Assembly: GCA_963783175.1 (NCBI GenBank)
Contig: CAWANG010000036.1
Span: 62,001-126,000 of the forward strand
Origin: Roseiarcus sp963783175
Lineage (GTDB): Bacteria; Pseudomonadota; Alphaproteobacteria; Rhizobiales; Beijerinckiaceae
Length of the DNA stretch: 64,000 bases
Reading direction: 5' to 3'
The position numbers and the translations under genes were made by a program. The notes beneath the pieces were generated by a model. That model was given only the letters and a program-made list of their open reading frames with translations, did not search any database and was not told the origin of the DNA. Below, in pieces: positions 1-8,686 of the stretch; positions within the stretch are counted from its first letter, which is position 1, and each line of letters opens with the position of its first letter.

Positions 1-163
1 GCGAGCGAGCCGGCGGAGGTCTTTCGCCTCGCGCCGTTCTTTCACGCTGCGGCGGCCAAGGGCCGGCTTTACGGCGTCCGCCTCGATGGCCTTTGGGTGC
101 ATGTCGGGCGGCCCGAGAGCATCGCCCAGGCGGAGATCGGCGATCGACCGCTCGATTCTGTGA
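1..163 (+). CDS. C-terminal end of a sugar-phosphate nucleotidyltransferase (MurU/RfbA-like), 5' truncated
   Basis: The first frame, open from base 1, encodes GRLYGVRLDGLWVHVGRPES followed by IAQAE. This is the characteristic C-terminal segment of NTP-transferase family proteins of the MurU / mannose-1-phosphate guanylyltransferase type. Only the tail is present, so the substrate cannot be named. The frame has no stop before murC and continues in frame into it. Frame 2 has a TGA at 161-163 that would give a natural short end if one base were extra in this stretch, and other genes in the window carry such single-base shifts. The end given here assumes that reading. A MurU assignment would fit a murC neighbour, because MurU makes UDP-MurNAc, the MurC substrate, but that is inference. 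Confidence 0.55.
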   Translation, partial: RASRRRSFASRRSFTLRRPRAGFTASASMAFGCMSGGPRASPRRRSAIDRSIL

Positions 164-273
164 TCGCGGCGCGACGCCGCATTTCCCTTACCCGTGGAAT
201 CGTCCTATGCGGGTCGAGCGCTCTAGTCGAGGCAATCAGCGGGTCGGACGTCTGTTTTGGGGATTCAACAAGC

Positions 274-1683
274 ATGAAACTGCCGAGCCAGATCGGCCCC
301 ATCCACTTCGTCGGTATCGGCGGCATCGGCATGTCGGGCATCGCCGAGGTGCTGATCAACCTCGGCCACAAGGTCCAGGGCTCGGACCTCAGCGACAACG
401 CCAACGTCAAGCGCCTGCGCGAGAAGGGCGCGACGGTCGCGATCGGCCATGACAAGGCCAATCTCGGCCAAGCCGCGGTGGTCGTCGTTTCGTCGGCCGT
501 CAAGCGCGACAATCCCGAGGTTGTTGCGGCCCGCGCGCGGCGCATTCCCGTCGTGCGGCGGGCCGAAATGCTCGCCGAGCTCATGCGGCTCAAGCAATGC
601 GTGGCCGTCTCCGGCACGCATGGCAAGACCACGACAACCTCGCTGGTGGCGACGCTGCTCGACGCCGCCGGGCTCGACCCGACGGTCATCAACGGCGGCA
701 TTATCAACGCCTACGGAACCAACGCGCGGCTCGGGGCCGGCGACTGGATGGTGGTCGAGGCCGACGAAAGCGACGGCACGTTCCTCAAGCTGCCCGCCGA
801 CATCGCAGTGGTCACCAATATCGATCCCGAGCACCTCGACCACTTCAAGACCTTCGACGCTATCAAGGAGGCCTTTCTCGCCCTGATCGAGAACCTCCCG
901 TTTTACGGCTTCGCCGTCATGTGCCTCGACCATCCCACGGTGCAGGAGCTGGTCGGGCGCATCGAGGACCGCCGCGTGCTGACCTACGGCGAGAATCCGC
1001 AGGCCGACGCGCGCCTTCTCGACGTCAACCTCGCCGGCGGGCTCACCCGGTTTTCGGTTTTGATCCGCGAACGGGCGACGGGCCGCGCGACCTTCATCGA
1101 CGATCTTGCGCTGCCGATGCCCGGCCGGCACAACGCGCTCAATGCGACGGCCGCGATCACGGTCGCGCACCAGCTCGGCGCGCCGATCGACGTCATCCGC
1201 AAGGCGATCGGAAGTTTCGGCGGCGTCCGGCGGCGTTTCACCCGCACCGGAGAATGGAACGGCGTCGCCATCTACGACGACTACGGCCACCATCCGGTCG
1301 AAATCGCGGCGGTGCTGAAAGCGGCGCGCGCCGCGGCCGAGGGCAAGGTGATCGCCGTCGTCCAGCCGCATCGCTTCACCCGCCTGGCCTCGCTGTTCGA
1401 CGCCTTCGCCACCTGCTTCAACGACGCCGACAGCGTGATCGTCGCCGATGTATACCCCGCCGGCGAGGCGCCGATCGAAGGCGTCGACAAGAAGGCGCTC
1501 GCGATCGCGATCGCCGCTCACGGCCATCGCCATGCTCTGATGCTGCCCGCGCCCGATAAATTGGCGGGCATGGTCCGTTCGCTGGCTCAGCCGGGCGATT
1601 ATGTCATTTGCCTCGGCGCCGGCTCGATCACCCAATGGGCCTACGCGCTGCCCGGCGAATTGGCGGCGCTCGACAAGACCTGA
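274..1683 (+). CDS. murC: UDP-N-acetylmuramate--L-alanine ligase
   Basis: MurC adds L-alanine to UDP-MurNAc in the cytoplasm, the first amino-acid step of peptidoglycan precursor synthesis. The protein is 469 aa, normal for the family. The N-terminal Rossmann motif HFVGIGGIGMSGIAEVL, the ATP loop SGTHGKTTTTSLVATLL (about residues 112-128), EADESDGTF, and the C-terminal YDDYGHHPVEI and QPHRFTRL are all present. The frame is open upstream to base 97 and beyond, but the ATG at 274 is the likely start: GGGGA lies 10 nt before it and the family alignment begins at MKLPSQIGPIHFVG. murB follows 15 nt downstream, so the two are probably cotranscribed. murG, the usual upstream gene in alphaproteobacteria, is replaced here by a nucleotidyltransferase. 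Confidence 0.96.
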   Translation: MKLPSQIGPIHFVGIGGIGMSGIAEVLINLGHKVQGSDLSDNANVKRLREKGATVAIGHDKANLGQAAVVVVSSAVKRDNPEVVAARARRIPVVRRAEMLAELMRLKQCVAVSGTHGKTTTTSLVATLLDAAGLDPTVINGGIINAYGTNARLGAGDWMVVEADESDGTFLKLPADIAVVTNIDPEHLDHFKTFDAIKEAFLALIENLPFYGFAVMCLDHPTVQELVGRIEDRRVLTYGENPQADARLLDVNLAGGLTRFSVLIRERATGRATFIDDLALPMPGRHNALNATAAITVAHQLGAPIDVIRKAIGSFGGVRRRFTRTGEWNGVAIYDDYGHHPVEIAAVLKAARAAAEGKVIAVVQPHRFTRLASLFDAFATCFNDADSVIVADVYPAGEAPIEGVDKKALAIAIAAHGHRHALMLPAPDKLAGMVRSLAQPGDYVICLGAGSITQWAYALPGELAALDKT

Positions 1684-1698
1684 GGCCGCGCCACGCCC

Positions 1699-2628
1699 AT
1701 GAGCTTTCCCGGCCTTGTCGACGAAGTGAAGGCGCGGGCGCCGCGGCTGCGCGGTCGCCTTCTCGCCAGTGCGCCGATCGCCGAGACGACTTGGTTTCGC
1801 GTCGGCGGCCCTGCCCAGGTCCTGTTCTCCCCGGCCGAAGAGGACGATCTCGCCTATCTCCTGGCCGCCCTGCCGCGCGAGACGCCCGTCACGACGATCG
1901 GCCTCGGCTCGAACCTCATCGTGCGCGACGGCGGCGTGGCCGGCGTCGTCATCCGGCTCGGTGGCCGGGCGTTCGGCGCGATCGAGATCATCGATGGTTG
2001 TCGCGTCGTCGCCGGGGCCGCCGCGCCGGATCAATTCGTCGCCAAGGCCGCGGCGAAGGCGGGTGTGGAGGGCCTTGCGTTCCTGCGCGGCGTGCCCGGG
2101 TCGATCGGCGGGGCCGTAGTGATGAACGCCGGCGCCCACGGCGGCGAGATCAAGGATGCGCTGATCTCAGCGCATGGGCTCGACCGGACCGGCGCGCGGC
2201 GCGCATTCTCGCACGCCGATATGGGCTTCTCCTACCGTCACAGTTCCGCGCCTTCGGACGTCGTCTTCACCGCCGCCGTGTTTCAGGGCCGCCCGGGCGA
2301 TCCGGCCGCGATCGAAGCCGAGATGGAGCGCATCACCCGCGCCCGCGAAGCCTCGCAGCCGATTCGCGAGAAGACCGGCGGCTCGACGTTCAAGAACCCG
2401 CCAGGATTGAAGGCCTGGGAGCTGATCGACAAGGCGGGCTGCCGCGGCCTGCGCCTCGGCGACGCCGAGGTTTCGACCATGCACTGCAACTTTCTCATCA
2501 ATCGCGGCCAGGCGACCGCCGCCGATCTCGAAGCGCTCGGCGAGGAGGTCAGACGCCGGGTACTCGAAACCAGCGGCGTTACGCTCGAATGGGAAATCAA
2601 GCGCATCGGCCAAGCTCTCGAGCGATGA
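1699..2628 (+). CDS. murB: UDP-N-acetylenolpyruvoylglucosamine reductase
   Basis: MurB reduces UDP-GlcNAc-enolpyruvate to UDP-MurNAc with NADPH and FAD in the cytoplasm. The 309-aa protein shows the FAD-binding N-terminal region TTWFRVGGPA, GLGSNLIVRDGG and FLRGVPGSIGGAVVMNAGA. It also has the tyrosine/arginine loop FSYRHSS, the catalytic-serine segment KTGGSTFKNP, and GDAEVSTMHCNFLIN. A C-terminal glutamate is present in LEWEIKRIG. It starts 15 nt after murC. In most alphaproteobacterial clusters ddl and ftsQ follow; here a minus-strand oxygenase gene and a 620-bp spacer lie between murB and ftsQ, and no D-Ala-D-Ala ligase is present in the window. Confidence 0.96.
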   Translation: MSFPGLVDEVKARAPRLRGRLLASAPIAETTWFRVGGPAQVLFSPAEEDDLAYLLAALPRETPVTTIGLGSNLIVRDGGVAGVVIRLGGRAFGAIEIIDGCRVVAGAAAPDQFVAKAAAKAGVEGLAFLRGVPGSIGGAVVMNAGAHGGEIKDALISAHGLDRTGARRAFSHADMGFSYRHSSAPSDVVFTAAVFQGRPGDPAAIEAEMERITRAREASQPIREKTGGSTFKNPPGLKAWELIDKAGCRGLRLGDAEVSTMHCNFLINRGQATAADLEALGEEVRRRVLETSGVTLEWEIKRIGQALER

Positions 2629-2658
2629 CGTTTCGGCGCGGGAGTCCTCAACCCGTTG

Positions 2659-3752
2659 TTATGCGGATGCGCTCGCAATTGGTTGCAAGTGGCGCTGCGC
2701 CTCCTGCGCTGCCTTTAAATTCGACTGCCGCAGCCGCTCGGCGTCCTCGTCGAACAGGAAGGTCAGGAACACATAGCGCCGGCCGCGCGTCACCCGCGAC
2801 ACCTGATGCAGGATCGAGGCGGAGAACACGACCGCCGTTCCCGGAGCGGCTTTGAAGGTCTGCGGACTATATTCGGGAAACGAGATCTCCCCGCCGTCGA
2901 AATCGGCGTTGAGATTGATCGAGACGGCGAACCGGCGATGCGCCACCGATATTCCGGTGTCGTCGCGATGGGGACCGAAATGCCCGCCGGTGTCGGCGTC
3001 GTAGCGGGCGACAAGGTCGCGCTCGATCCGGGTGACGGCCATCTGGAACGCCTTCCTGATCTCTGGAGCGACCCGCCGACCGATCCGCGCGCGGATATTG
3101 GCGATCAGGCGCGGATCGGTCAGCGAAGAAAATCGCGCCTGCGCTTCCAGCCGTCGTCAAACTGCTCGACCGGCCGTCCCTCCACATCCTGCATGAAGCC
3201 GCTTTCCCTACCGCCGCCGCGCTCGAAGCAGTCGACGAGATGGCGGCAAAGCTCCGGCTCGAGAACGTCGGCGAGCGTGAGAATCGGCGCCGGCGGGCAA
3301 GCGCCGAAGAGCTCGCTCGGCGGCGCCCCCTGATCGAGCCGCCCCAGCACTCGGTCGTGATCGTCCAACGGCGCGACGTCGACGACCCGCAGCATCGGAT
3401 CGAGGATGACCCAGGCTCGGGCAACTCCGAAGGCGCCGGCGAGGCTCTCGCCATCCCACAGAAACCGGACCGAGGGAAATCGCGGCTCGAGCGCGCTCCG
3501 CGCAGTCGAGCCCGGTTCGGAGACGACAGCGAAGAAGGCGGCTTTGCCGCCCTCGACCAGGCGCTGGTGGGCGGCCAGAGCCTGCAGCGCGGCCTCGGTC
3601 CCGGGATCGTCGGCGGAGCCGAGGAAGGCGAGCGCGATAGTGCGGCCAGGAAACGAATCGAAGGCGAGGCGATGGCGCCCCCGATTGAGGAGAAAGGCGC
3701 TGTCGCCCCGCTGAGCGCCGGGCCTGAGCGCAAAGTCGATTGGCTCGCTCAT
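2659..3752 (-). pseudogene. 2OG-Fe(II) oxygenase (prolyl 4-hydroxylase-like) with N-terminal peroxiredoxin-like domain, single frameshift
   Basis: The upstream frame (3752 down to a TGA at 3122-3120) encodes a peroxiredoxin/thioredoxin-like domain (TIALAFLGSADDPGTEAA, GVARAWVILDPMLRVV) and the start of a dioxygenase domain. The next frame continues LTDPRLIANIRARIGRRVAP and then HFGPHRDDTG, carrying the HxD iron ligands. The distal SASILHQVSRV histidine and the 2OG-binding arginine in RRYVFLTF follow. One missing base next to 3120-3126 separates the two halves; restoring it gives 364 aa. The homologues I recall hydroxylate proline or similar residues; the substrate here is unknown. It runs convergently to murB. 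It may be inactive, or intact with a consensus error, because the second half shows no decay. Confidence 0.75.
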
Positions 3753-4375
3753 CGGGCTTCCGGTTGGTCGGCGGGCGCATCGACGCTTAGCCGGAAAGGA
3801 TTAAGGGTTGGAGACGATCGAAGCGTGGCGCGCCGAGCATTTCCGCCCAGCGGCCCGTGGGGGTTAACGTATCGTTAAGCCGTTGGATTTAATCGTGTCT
3901 TAACTCTGCGTCTTCGCGCAGCGTTAGGGAATTGGCGGGCGATGAAGCCACTCGCGGTCCTCAGAACTGATCGGCCCACCGGGCGCGCCACGCCGCCTGG
4001 CCGGGATCACGGCCGGGTCGGTTCGCTCGATTGGCGGCCCAGCGGCGAATGCGGTCCCGCTTCCGGAGCGTTTGGCGGATGTAACGCAAAAGACAACAAA
4101 GGCGCCCCCCTTCATAACCGCCGGACAAATCTTAAACCGAATATTTACTATAAAGCCCAAGACTTCACGCTTGGGGCCCCTCGGGTTCCGGGTTGTCGCG
4201 GTGAGAGCCGCGCCGACCGTCATCTCACCGGGACGGCGAGCGAAGAAAGCGAGCCCGTCGGCCCCGGAGTCAAGCCCCGGCCGGCCCCGACGGAAACGTC
4301 GTCCGCGCCGGACAGGACTGCCCGCGCAGGCTTTTCGTTCGATGAGCCGGGCGCCAGGACGGTGGAGGACGCAGC
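3753..4375. other. 623-bp spacer before ftsQ; no supported gene
   Basis: This stretch sits where ddl is expected in a mur-fts cluster. Two open frames cross it (3942-4388 and 4072-4458), but their translations are low-complexity Arg/Pro/Ser-rich and match no family I know, and both run into the ftsQ start, so I do not call them. The left end holds two CtrA-type boxes (listed separately). An AT-richer patch around 4115-4160, containing TTTACTATAAAG, could hold a further promoter. The rest shows nothing I can name. Confidence 0.5.
3864..3904. promoter_or_regulatory. Tandem CtrA-type boxes, TTAA-N7-TTAA twice
   Basis: Two full matches to the alphaproteobacterial CtrA consensus TTAA-N7-TTAAC stand 11 bp apart. 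The first is TTAA at 3864-3867 and 3875-3878 with spacer CGTATCG. The second is TTAA at 3889-3892 and 3900-3903 with spacer TCGTGTC, followed by the consensus C. CtrA is the master cell-cycle regulator in Caulobacter and relatives and is known there to act at ftsQA and ftsZ promoters. The boxes lie 112 bp before the minus-strand oxygenase start and about 470 bp before ftsQ, so either gene could be the target. Confidence 0.7.
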
Positions 4376-5314
4376 GTGCGATTTTTGAGCGCGATGCTCG
4401 GATGGGGACAGGCGCGGCCCGCGCTGGCCGGCGTCGCCCTCGAAGCGTCCCGTCATAGGGTGCTGCTGCGCGTCGAGCGGTCGGCGGGATCCGCGCTGCG
4501 CTGGCGCATCCGAATGGGCCGGCCCGCTTCGCGCAAGTTTGAGGTTGCGCTCACCGTAGCGGTTCTCGTCGCCGCGGCTCTTCTCGGCGCCGAGCGCGGC
4601 GGTCAGCTCGATGCGCTCACGGCGCAATATGGCGGCGTCGACGATTGGGTTGCGCGCACGCTCGGCCTCGGCGTGCAAGTGGTGACGGTGGCGGGCGCGA
4701 CTCACATGAGCGAGCGCAGAATCCTCAGCATCGCAGGGGTCGATGACAAGAAATCGCTGCCGTTCTTCGACGTCGCTCAGGCGCGGGAGCGGCTCGAGGC
4801 GGATCCACTGATCAAACAGGCAAGCGTCCGCAAGCTCTATCCCAACCAGATCGTGATCGACATCGTCGAGCGCACGCCCTTCGCCGTCTGGCAGAAGGAC
4901 GGCGACGTGCGCGCGATCGCGTCCGACGGCGCGCCGATCGGCGAGGTCAGCGACGGCCGTTACGCCGACCTTCCCTTCCTCGTTGGCGAGGGCGCGAACG
5001 GGCGCGTGCGCGAGTTCGTCGCCTTGCTCGACACGATGGACGAATTGAAGCCGCGAGTCGAAGCCGGTGTGCTGATAGACCAGCGGCGGTGGAATCTGCG
5101 GCTGAAATCGGGCATCGACGTCAAGCTGCCGGAATCGGATCCCGAAGCCGCGATCGCCGAGCTTCTCACTCTCCAGCGCCAGTCCCGCATCCTGGAGAAA
5201 GACGTGCTGGCGCTCGATTTCCGGGTTCCGGGCCGGGTGTTCGTGCGGCTCTCTGAGGAGACGGCCGCCGCCTGGGCGGATGGCCATGCGGCCAAGAAGG
5301 GCGCCCAGCCATGA
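4376..5314 (+). CDS. ftsQ: cell division protein FtsQ
   Basis: FtsQ is a bitopic inner-membrane divisome protein linking early and late division proteins. The 312-aa protein has an Arg-rich cytoplasmic N-terminus and one membrane segment at about residues 56-74 (ALTVAVLVAAALLGA). A POTRA domain follows, beginning VVTVAGATHMSERRILSIAG, and then the FtsQ domain with YPNQIVIDIVERTPFAVWQ. The start is GTG at 4376, chosen because GGAGG at 4363-4367 gives 8-nt spacing. The stop overlaps the ftsA start as ATGA (5311-5314), so the two are translationally coupled. Tandem CtrA-type boxes lie about 470 bp upstream. Confidence 0.93.
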   Translation: MRFLSAMLGWGQARPALAGVALEASRHRVLLRVERSAGSALRWRIRMGRPASRKFEVALTVAVLVAAALLGAERGGQLDALTAQYGGVDDWVARTLGLGVQVVTVAGATHMSERRILSIAGVDDKKSLPFFDVAQARERLEADPLIKQASVRKLYPNQIVIDIVERTPFAVWQKDGDVRAIASDGAPIGEVSDGRYADLPFLVGEGANGRVREFVALLDTMDELKPRVEAGVLIDQRRWNLRLKSGIDVKLPESDPEAAIAELLTLQRQSRILEKDVLALDFRVPGRVFVRLSEETAAAWADGHAAKKGAQP

Positions 5315-6624
5315 GCAAGCCGCTCGCGCCACGCATGCGTCAGATCCCGGCCCGCAAGAGCGCCATTCTTTCGGTGCTCGACGTCGGCGCCTCGAAGATC
5401 GTATGCCTGGTCGCCCGCCTGACGCCGATGGAGCCGTCGGAGGCGCTGCGCGGCCGCACCCACCGATGCAAGGTGCTGGGCGTCGGCCACCAGCGCTCGA
5501 CCGGCGTCAAGGGCGGCGCTGTGGTCGATTTGCAGACGGCGGAACACGCCGCGCGCCTGGCCATCGACGCGGCCGAGCGCATGGCGGGCGTCGAGATCGG
5601 CGGCGTCATCGTCAACATGTCGGGCGGGCGCCTGGCCTCGCGCCGCCGCGGCGCGGAGGCGGCGCTGCGGGGCAAGACCGTCGCCGAGCATGACGTCCAA
5701 CGGGTTCTCGAGGCTGCGGCAGTGGCGAATGCTGAGCCCGGACGAACGATCCTGCATGCGCTTCCGACCGCCTTCCGGCTCGATGCGACCCGCGACATTC
5801 ACGATCCTAAGGATATGGTCGGAGCCGAACTCGGCGTCGATCTTCATGTCGCGACGTGCGATTCGGCGGCGGCGCGCAATCTGATGCTGGTGATCGAGCG
5901 CTGCCATTTGCGGGTCGAGGCGATGGTTGCGACACCTTACGCCGCCGGCCTGTCGACGCTCGTCGACGACGAGGCGGAGCTCGGCGCCGCGGTCGTCGAT
6001 TTCGGCGGCGGTTCGACCACGGTCGGCGTGTTCTCCGCCGGGCGGCTGATCCATGTCGACGCAGTCGCCCTCGGCGGTATCCACGTGACGAGGGACGTCG
6101 CGCGCGGCCTCAATGTCTCGGTCGGCGACGCCGAACGCCTGAAGACGCTTTACGGCGCCTGCATCGCTTCGCCGTCCGACGACCGCGAAACCATCGCCGC
6201 GCACCGGCTCGGCGACGACATGGATCATCCGAGCCACCTGCCGAAGTCCGAGCTCACCCGAATCATCCGCCCGCGCATTGAGGAGATCCTCGAGCTCGTG
6301 CGCGACCGGCTGCGCGCTTCCGGACATGCGGCTCAGGCCGGCCGCAGGCTGGTGATGACCGGTGGCGCGTGTCAACTGACCGGGATGCCGGAGCTCGCAC
6401 GCGCGATCATCTCCAATCAGGCGCGCATCGGGCGGCCGCTCGGGATCGAAGGGCTGCCGGAGTCCGGCAAGAGCCCCGCTTTCGCCACCGCCGTCGGTCT
6501 GATGGTTTATCCGCAGATCGCAGGCCTCGAACATTACGAGCCTACGCGCCAGGTCTCGCGGCAGCGTCGGGGCGAGGGCGGATACGCGGCGCGGGTCGGA
6601 CGTTGGCTCAAGGAGAGTTTCTAG
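5311..6624 (+). CDS. ftsA: cell division protein FtsA
   Basis: FtsA is the actin-like ATPase that tethers FtsZ to the inner membrane and recruits later divisome proteins. The 437-aa protein shows the phosphate-1 motif SVLDVGASKIVCLVARL, the inserted SHS2-type domain region (about residues 95-180), the second phosphate motif AAVVDFGGGSTTVGVF, and the adenosine motif RRLVMTGGACQLTGM. It ends in a short amphipathic membrane-targeting helix, VGRWLKESF. It overlaps ftsQ by 4 bp and is followed by a hairpin and a 95-bp gap before ftsZ. Confidence 0.96.
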   Translation: MSKPLAPRMRQIPARKSAILSVLDVGASKIVCLVARLTPMEPSEALRGRTHRCKVLGVGHQRSTGVKGGAVVDLQTAEHAARLAIDAAERMAGVEIGGVIVNMSGGRLASRRRGAEAALRGKTVAEHDVQRVLEAAAVANAEPGRTILHALPTAFRLDATRDIHDPKDMVGAELGVDLHVATCDSAAARNLMLVIERCHLRVEAMVATPYAAGLSTLVDDEAELGAAVVDFGGGSTTVGVFSAGRLIHVDAVALGGIHVTRDVARGLNVSVGDAERLKTLYGACIASPSDDRETIAAHRLGDDMDHPSHLPKSELTRIIRPRIEEILELVRDRLRASGHAAQAGRRLVMTGGACQLTGMPELARAIISNQARIGRPLGIEGLPESGKSPAFATAVGLMVYPQIAGLEHYEPTRQVSRQRRGEGGYAARVGRWLKESF

Positions 6625-6639
6625 GGCGTTAGACGCCCT
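6623..6639 (+). terminator. Hairpin directly after ftsA (AGGGCGT-TAG-ACGCCCT)
   Basis: A perfect 7-bp inverted repeat with a 3-nt loop begins inside the ftsA stop codon. A second GC-rich run (GCCCAGAGGCGGGGGC) follows, but no T tract is present, so it is not a classical intrinsic terminator. It may attenuate or protect the transcript between ftsA and ftsZ. Confidence 0.4.
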
Positions 6640-6719
6640 CGCCCAGAGGCGGGGGCGCAGGTGAAAGCGAACACGCGTTCCAATCGGCGCCGGCGGGCGT
6701 CCAACGCAATGAGGCAAGC

Positions 6720-8348
6720 ATGTCGATCAATCTGAAAGCGCCCGAACTCAGGGAATTGAAGCCACGTATCATGGTGTACGGGGTAGGCGGCGCCGGCGGC
6801 AACGCGGTCAACAACATGATCGTCTCCGGGCTGTCGGGCGTCGATTTCATCGTCGCCAACACAGACGCTCAGGCGCTGACATCCTCGCGCGCTGAACGGA
6901 TCATCCAGATGGGCCTGCAGGTGACGGAAGGGCTCGGCGCCGGGTCCAAGCCCGAAGTCGGCAAGGCCGCCGCCGAGGAGGCGCTCGAGGAGATCCGCGA
7001 TCACCTCGCCGGCGCCCACATGGTGTTCGTCACCGCCGGCATGGGCGGGGGCACCGGCACGGGGGCCGCGCCGGTCATCGCGAGGGCGGCGCGCGAACTC
7101 GGCATTCTCACCGTCGGCGTCGTCACCAAACCGTTCCATTTCGAGGGTGGGCGGCGCATGCGGGTGGCGGAGAACGGCATCGCCGACCTGCAGAAGGCGG
7201 TCGACACGCTGATCATCATTCCCAATCAGAACCTGTTCCGCGTCGCCAATGAAAAAACCACCTTCGCCGATGCGTTCTCGATGGCCGACCAGGTTCTCTA
7301 TTCCGGCGTCGCCTGCATCACCGACTTGATGGTGAAAGAGGGGCTCATCAATCTCGACTTCGCCGACGTGCGCTCGATCATGAGCGAAATGGGCAAAGCG
7401 ATGATGGGCACCGGCGAGGCGGCCGGCGACAAGCGTGCGGTGCAAGCGGCCGAAGCGGCGATCGCCAATCCCCTGCTTGACGAAACCTCGATGCGAGGGG
7501 CGCGAGGCCTCCTGATCTCTATCACCGGCGGCAACGACCTGACGCTCTATGAAGTCGACGAGGCGGCCAGCCGCATTCGCCAGGAGGTTGACGAAGAAGC
7601 CAATATCATTCTCGGCGCCACCTTCGATTCGGCGCTCGACGGCGTCGTCCGGGTCTCGGTCGTGGCGACCGGAATCGATCAGGCGGCAATCGCCCAGATC
7701 GAGCCGGTCAACTTCCACCCGCGAACCGAGGCGATTGCGCGCCCGCGTGTTTTCGCGCCGCTGCGCTCTGCGGTCGCGCCCGCCCAGCTCGATGCGCCCG
7801 CGGCCGCGGCTTCGGCGGCCGACCTCTACGACGCCTCCCTCCACCCGGCCGGAGCCCCGCCCAGCGCCTTCCCGGAACCGATCGAGCCCTGGGGCGAAGC
7901 GGAAGAATTGGAGGCGGCGGAATTCATACCGCCGGCTCCAGAGCAACCCGTGGCTCGGGCGTCCCGGATGCCGCAAATCGAGGAGCTTCCGCAAGTGGCC
8001 CAGAACCAGCTGCGCGCGATGCGCGAGGCTCAGGGCGCCGCCGTTCCCCCGCCCGAAACGCGGCGCCGGTCGCTGTTGGAGAAATTGGCCGCGTTTGGCA
8101 TCACCCGCCATGAGGAGGAGCCCGCTCCGGCGCCGACACCCGCCGCCCCGGCGCCGGTGACGCCGTTGCATCGGCCTTTCGTCGCCAGTCCAGCTCAAGC
8201 TGAACTCAGCCGTCCCCAGCCGCGCCAGCATCCGTCGCGCCAGCCCGCCGCCGCTTCCAATCCGAACGGCCGGCCCGCGCCGCGTCCTTCAGTTTCGGAA
8301 GACGATCATCTCGACATTCCGGCGTTCCTGCGGCGGCAGCAAAACTGA
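6720..8348 (+). CDS. ftsZ: cell division protein FtsZ
   Basis: FtsZ is the tubulin-like GTPase that forms the Z ring. The 542-aa protein has the GTP-binding loops VGGAGGNAVNNMI, ANTDAQAL and the tubulin signature MGGGTGTGAAPVIARAAR. The T7-type segment FADVRSIMSEMGKAMMG and the C-terminal core domain up to about residue 325 follow. A linker of about 200 residues, rich in Pro, Ala and Glu, leads to the conserved C-terminal peptide DDHLDIPAFLRRQ that binds FtsA. A long linker is usual in Rhizobiales. The gene starts 95 bp after ftsA. Confidence 0.97.
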   Translation: MSINLKAPELRELKPRIMVYGVGGAGGNAVNNMIVSGLSGVDFIVANTDAQALTSSRAERIIQMGLQVTEGLGAGSKPEVGKAAAEEALEEIRDHLAGAHMVFVTAGMGGGTGTGAAPVIARAARELGILTVGVVTKPFHFEGGRRMRVAENGIADLQKAVDTLIIIPNQNLFRVANEKTTFADAFSMADQVLYSGVACITDLMVKEGLINLDFADVRSIMSEMGKAMMGTGEAAGDKRAVQAAEAAIANPLLDETSMRGARGLLISITGGNDLTLYEVDEAASRIRQEVDEEANIILGATFDSALDGVVRVSVVATGIDQAAIAQIEPVNFHPRTEAIARPRVFAPLRSAVAPAQLDAPAAAASAADLYDASLHPAGAPPSAFPEPIEPWGEAEELEAAEFIPPAPEQPVARASRMPQIEELPQVAQNQLRAMREAQGAAVPPPETRRRSLLEKLAAFGITRHEEEPAPAPTPAAPAPVTPLHRPFVASPAQAELSRPQPRQHPSRQPAAASNPNGRPAPRPSVSEDDHLDIPAFLRRQQN

Positions 8349-8686
8349 TTCGGCCGGCCGCGACGCCTCGGCTCGCGGCCGGCCGGTCGGCAGCCTGGCG
8401 CGCGGCTAATCGCACGGTTAATGCCGCGTAAATTATCTAAGCATTTGAAAGATATTGAATAAATGTTTACGCGAGCATTGTAACTTTTGTTCACCAAAGG
8501 TGATTTGTCCCGCCGGGTTCACGCCCCTTAATGTGGCGAATCAGGAGCTGTCGCCGGTCTTTTTGGCGGCGGCGGGCGGACGGCGATCGGCAGCTTTTGG
8601 TAGCAACGCGGTGTGGAGTCTGGAGGCTCCTCATCGTGGCGGGCGCCGCGAATCGGGGCCGGGCGCAAGCCCGGGAATAGCAGAAG
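8349..8686 (+). promoter_or_regulatory. ftsZ-lpxC intergenic region with possible promoter and hairpin at the lpxC start
   Basis: This 338-bp spacer has an AT-rich core (about 8418-8480) unlike its surroundings. It contains TTAA-TGCCGCG-TAAA (8418-8432), a CtrA-like box matching seven of eight core bases, and TTGAAA at 8445 as a possible -35. Immediately before lpxC, CCGGGC-GCAA-GCCCGG (8659-8674) forms a GNRA-type hairpin ending 12 nt before the start codon. No strong Shine-Dalgarno sequence is visible, so the hairpin might affect lpxC translation. No gene is supported here. Confidence 0.4.

Noticed and set aside
265..2139. A 624-codon open frame on the minus strand across murC and murB
   Set aside because: It is a shadow of the two mur genes in GC-rich DNA; the translation is Arg/Asp-rich without any family motif, while the plus strand has complete enzyme signatures.
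3942..4458. Two open frames in the murB-ftsQ spacer
   Set aside because: Low-complexity translations, no family resemblance, and overlap with the well-supported ftsQ start.
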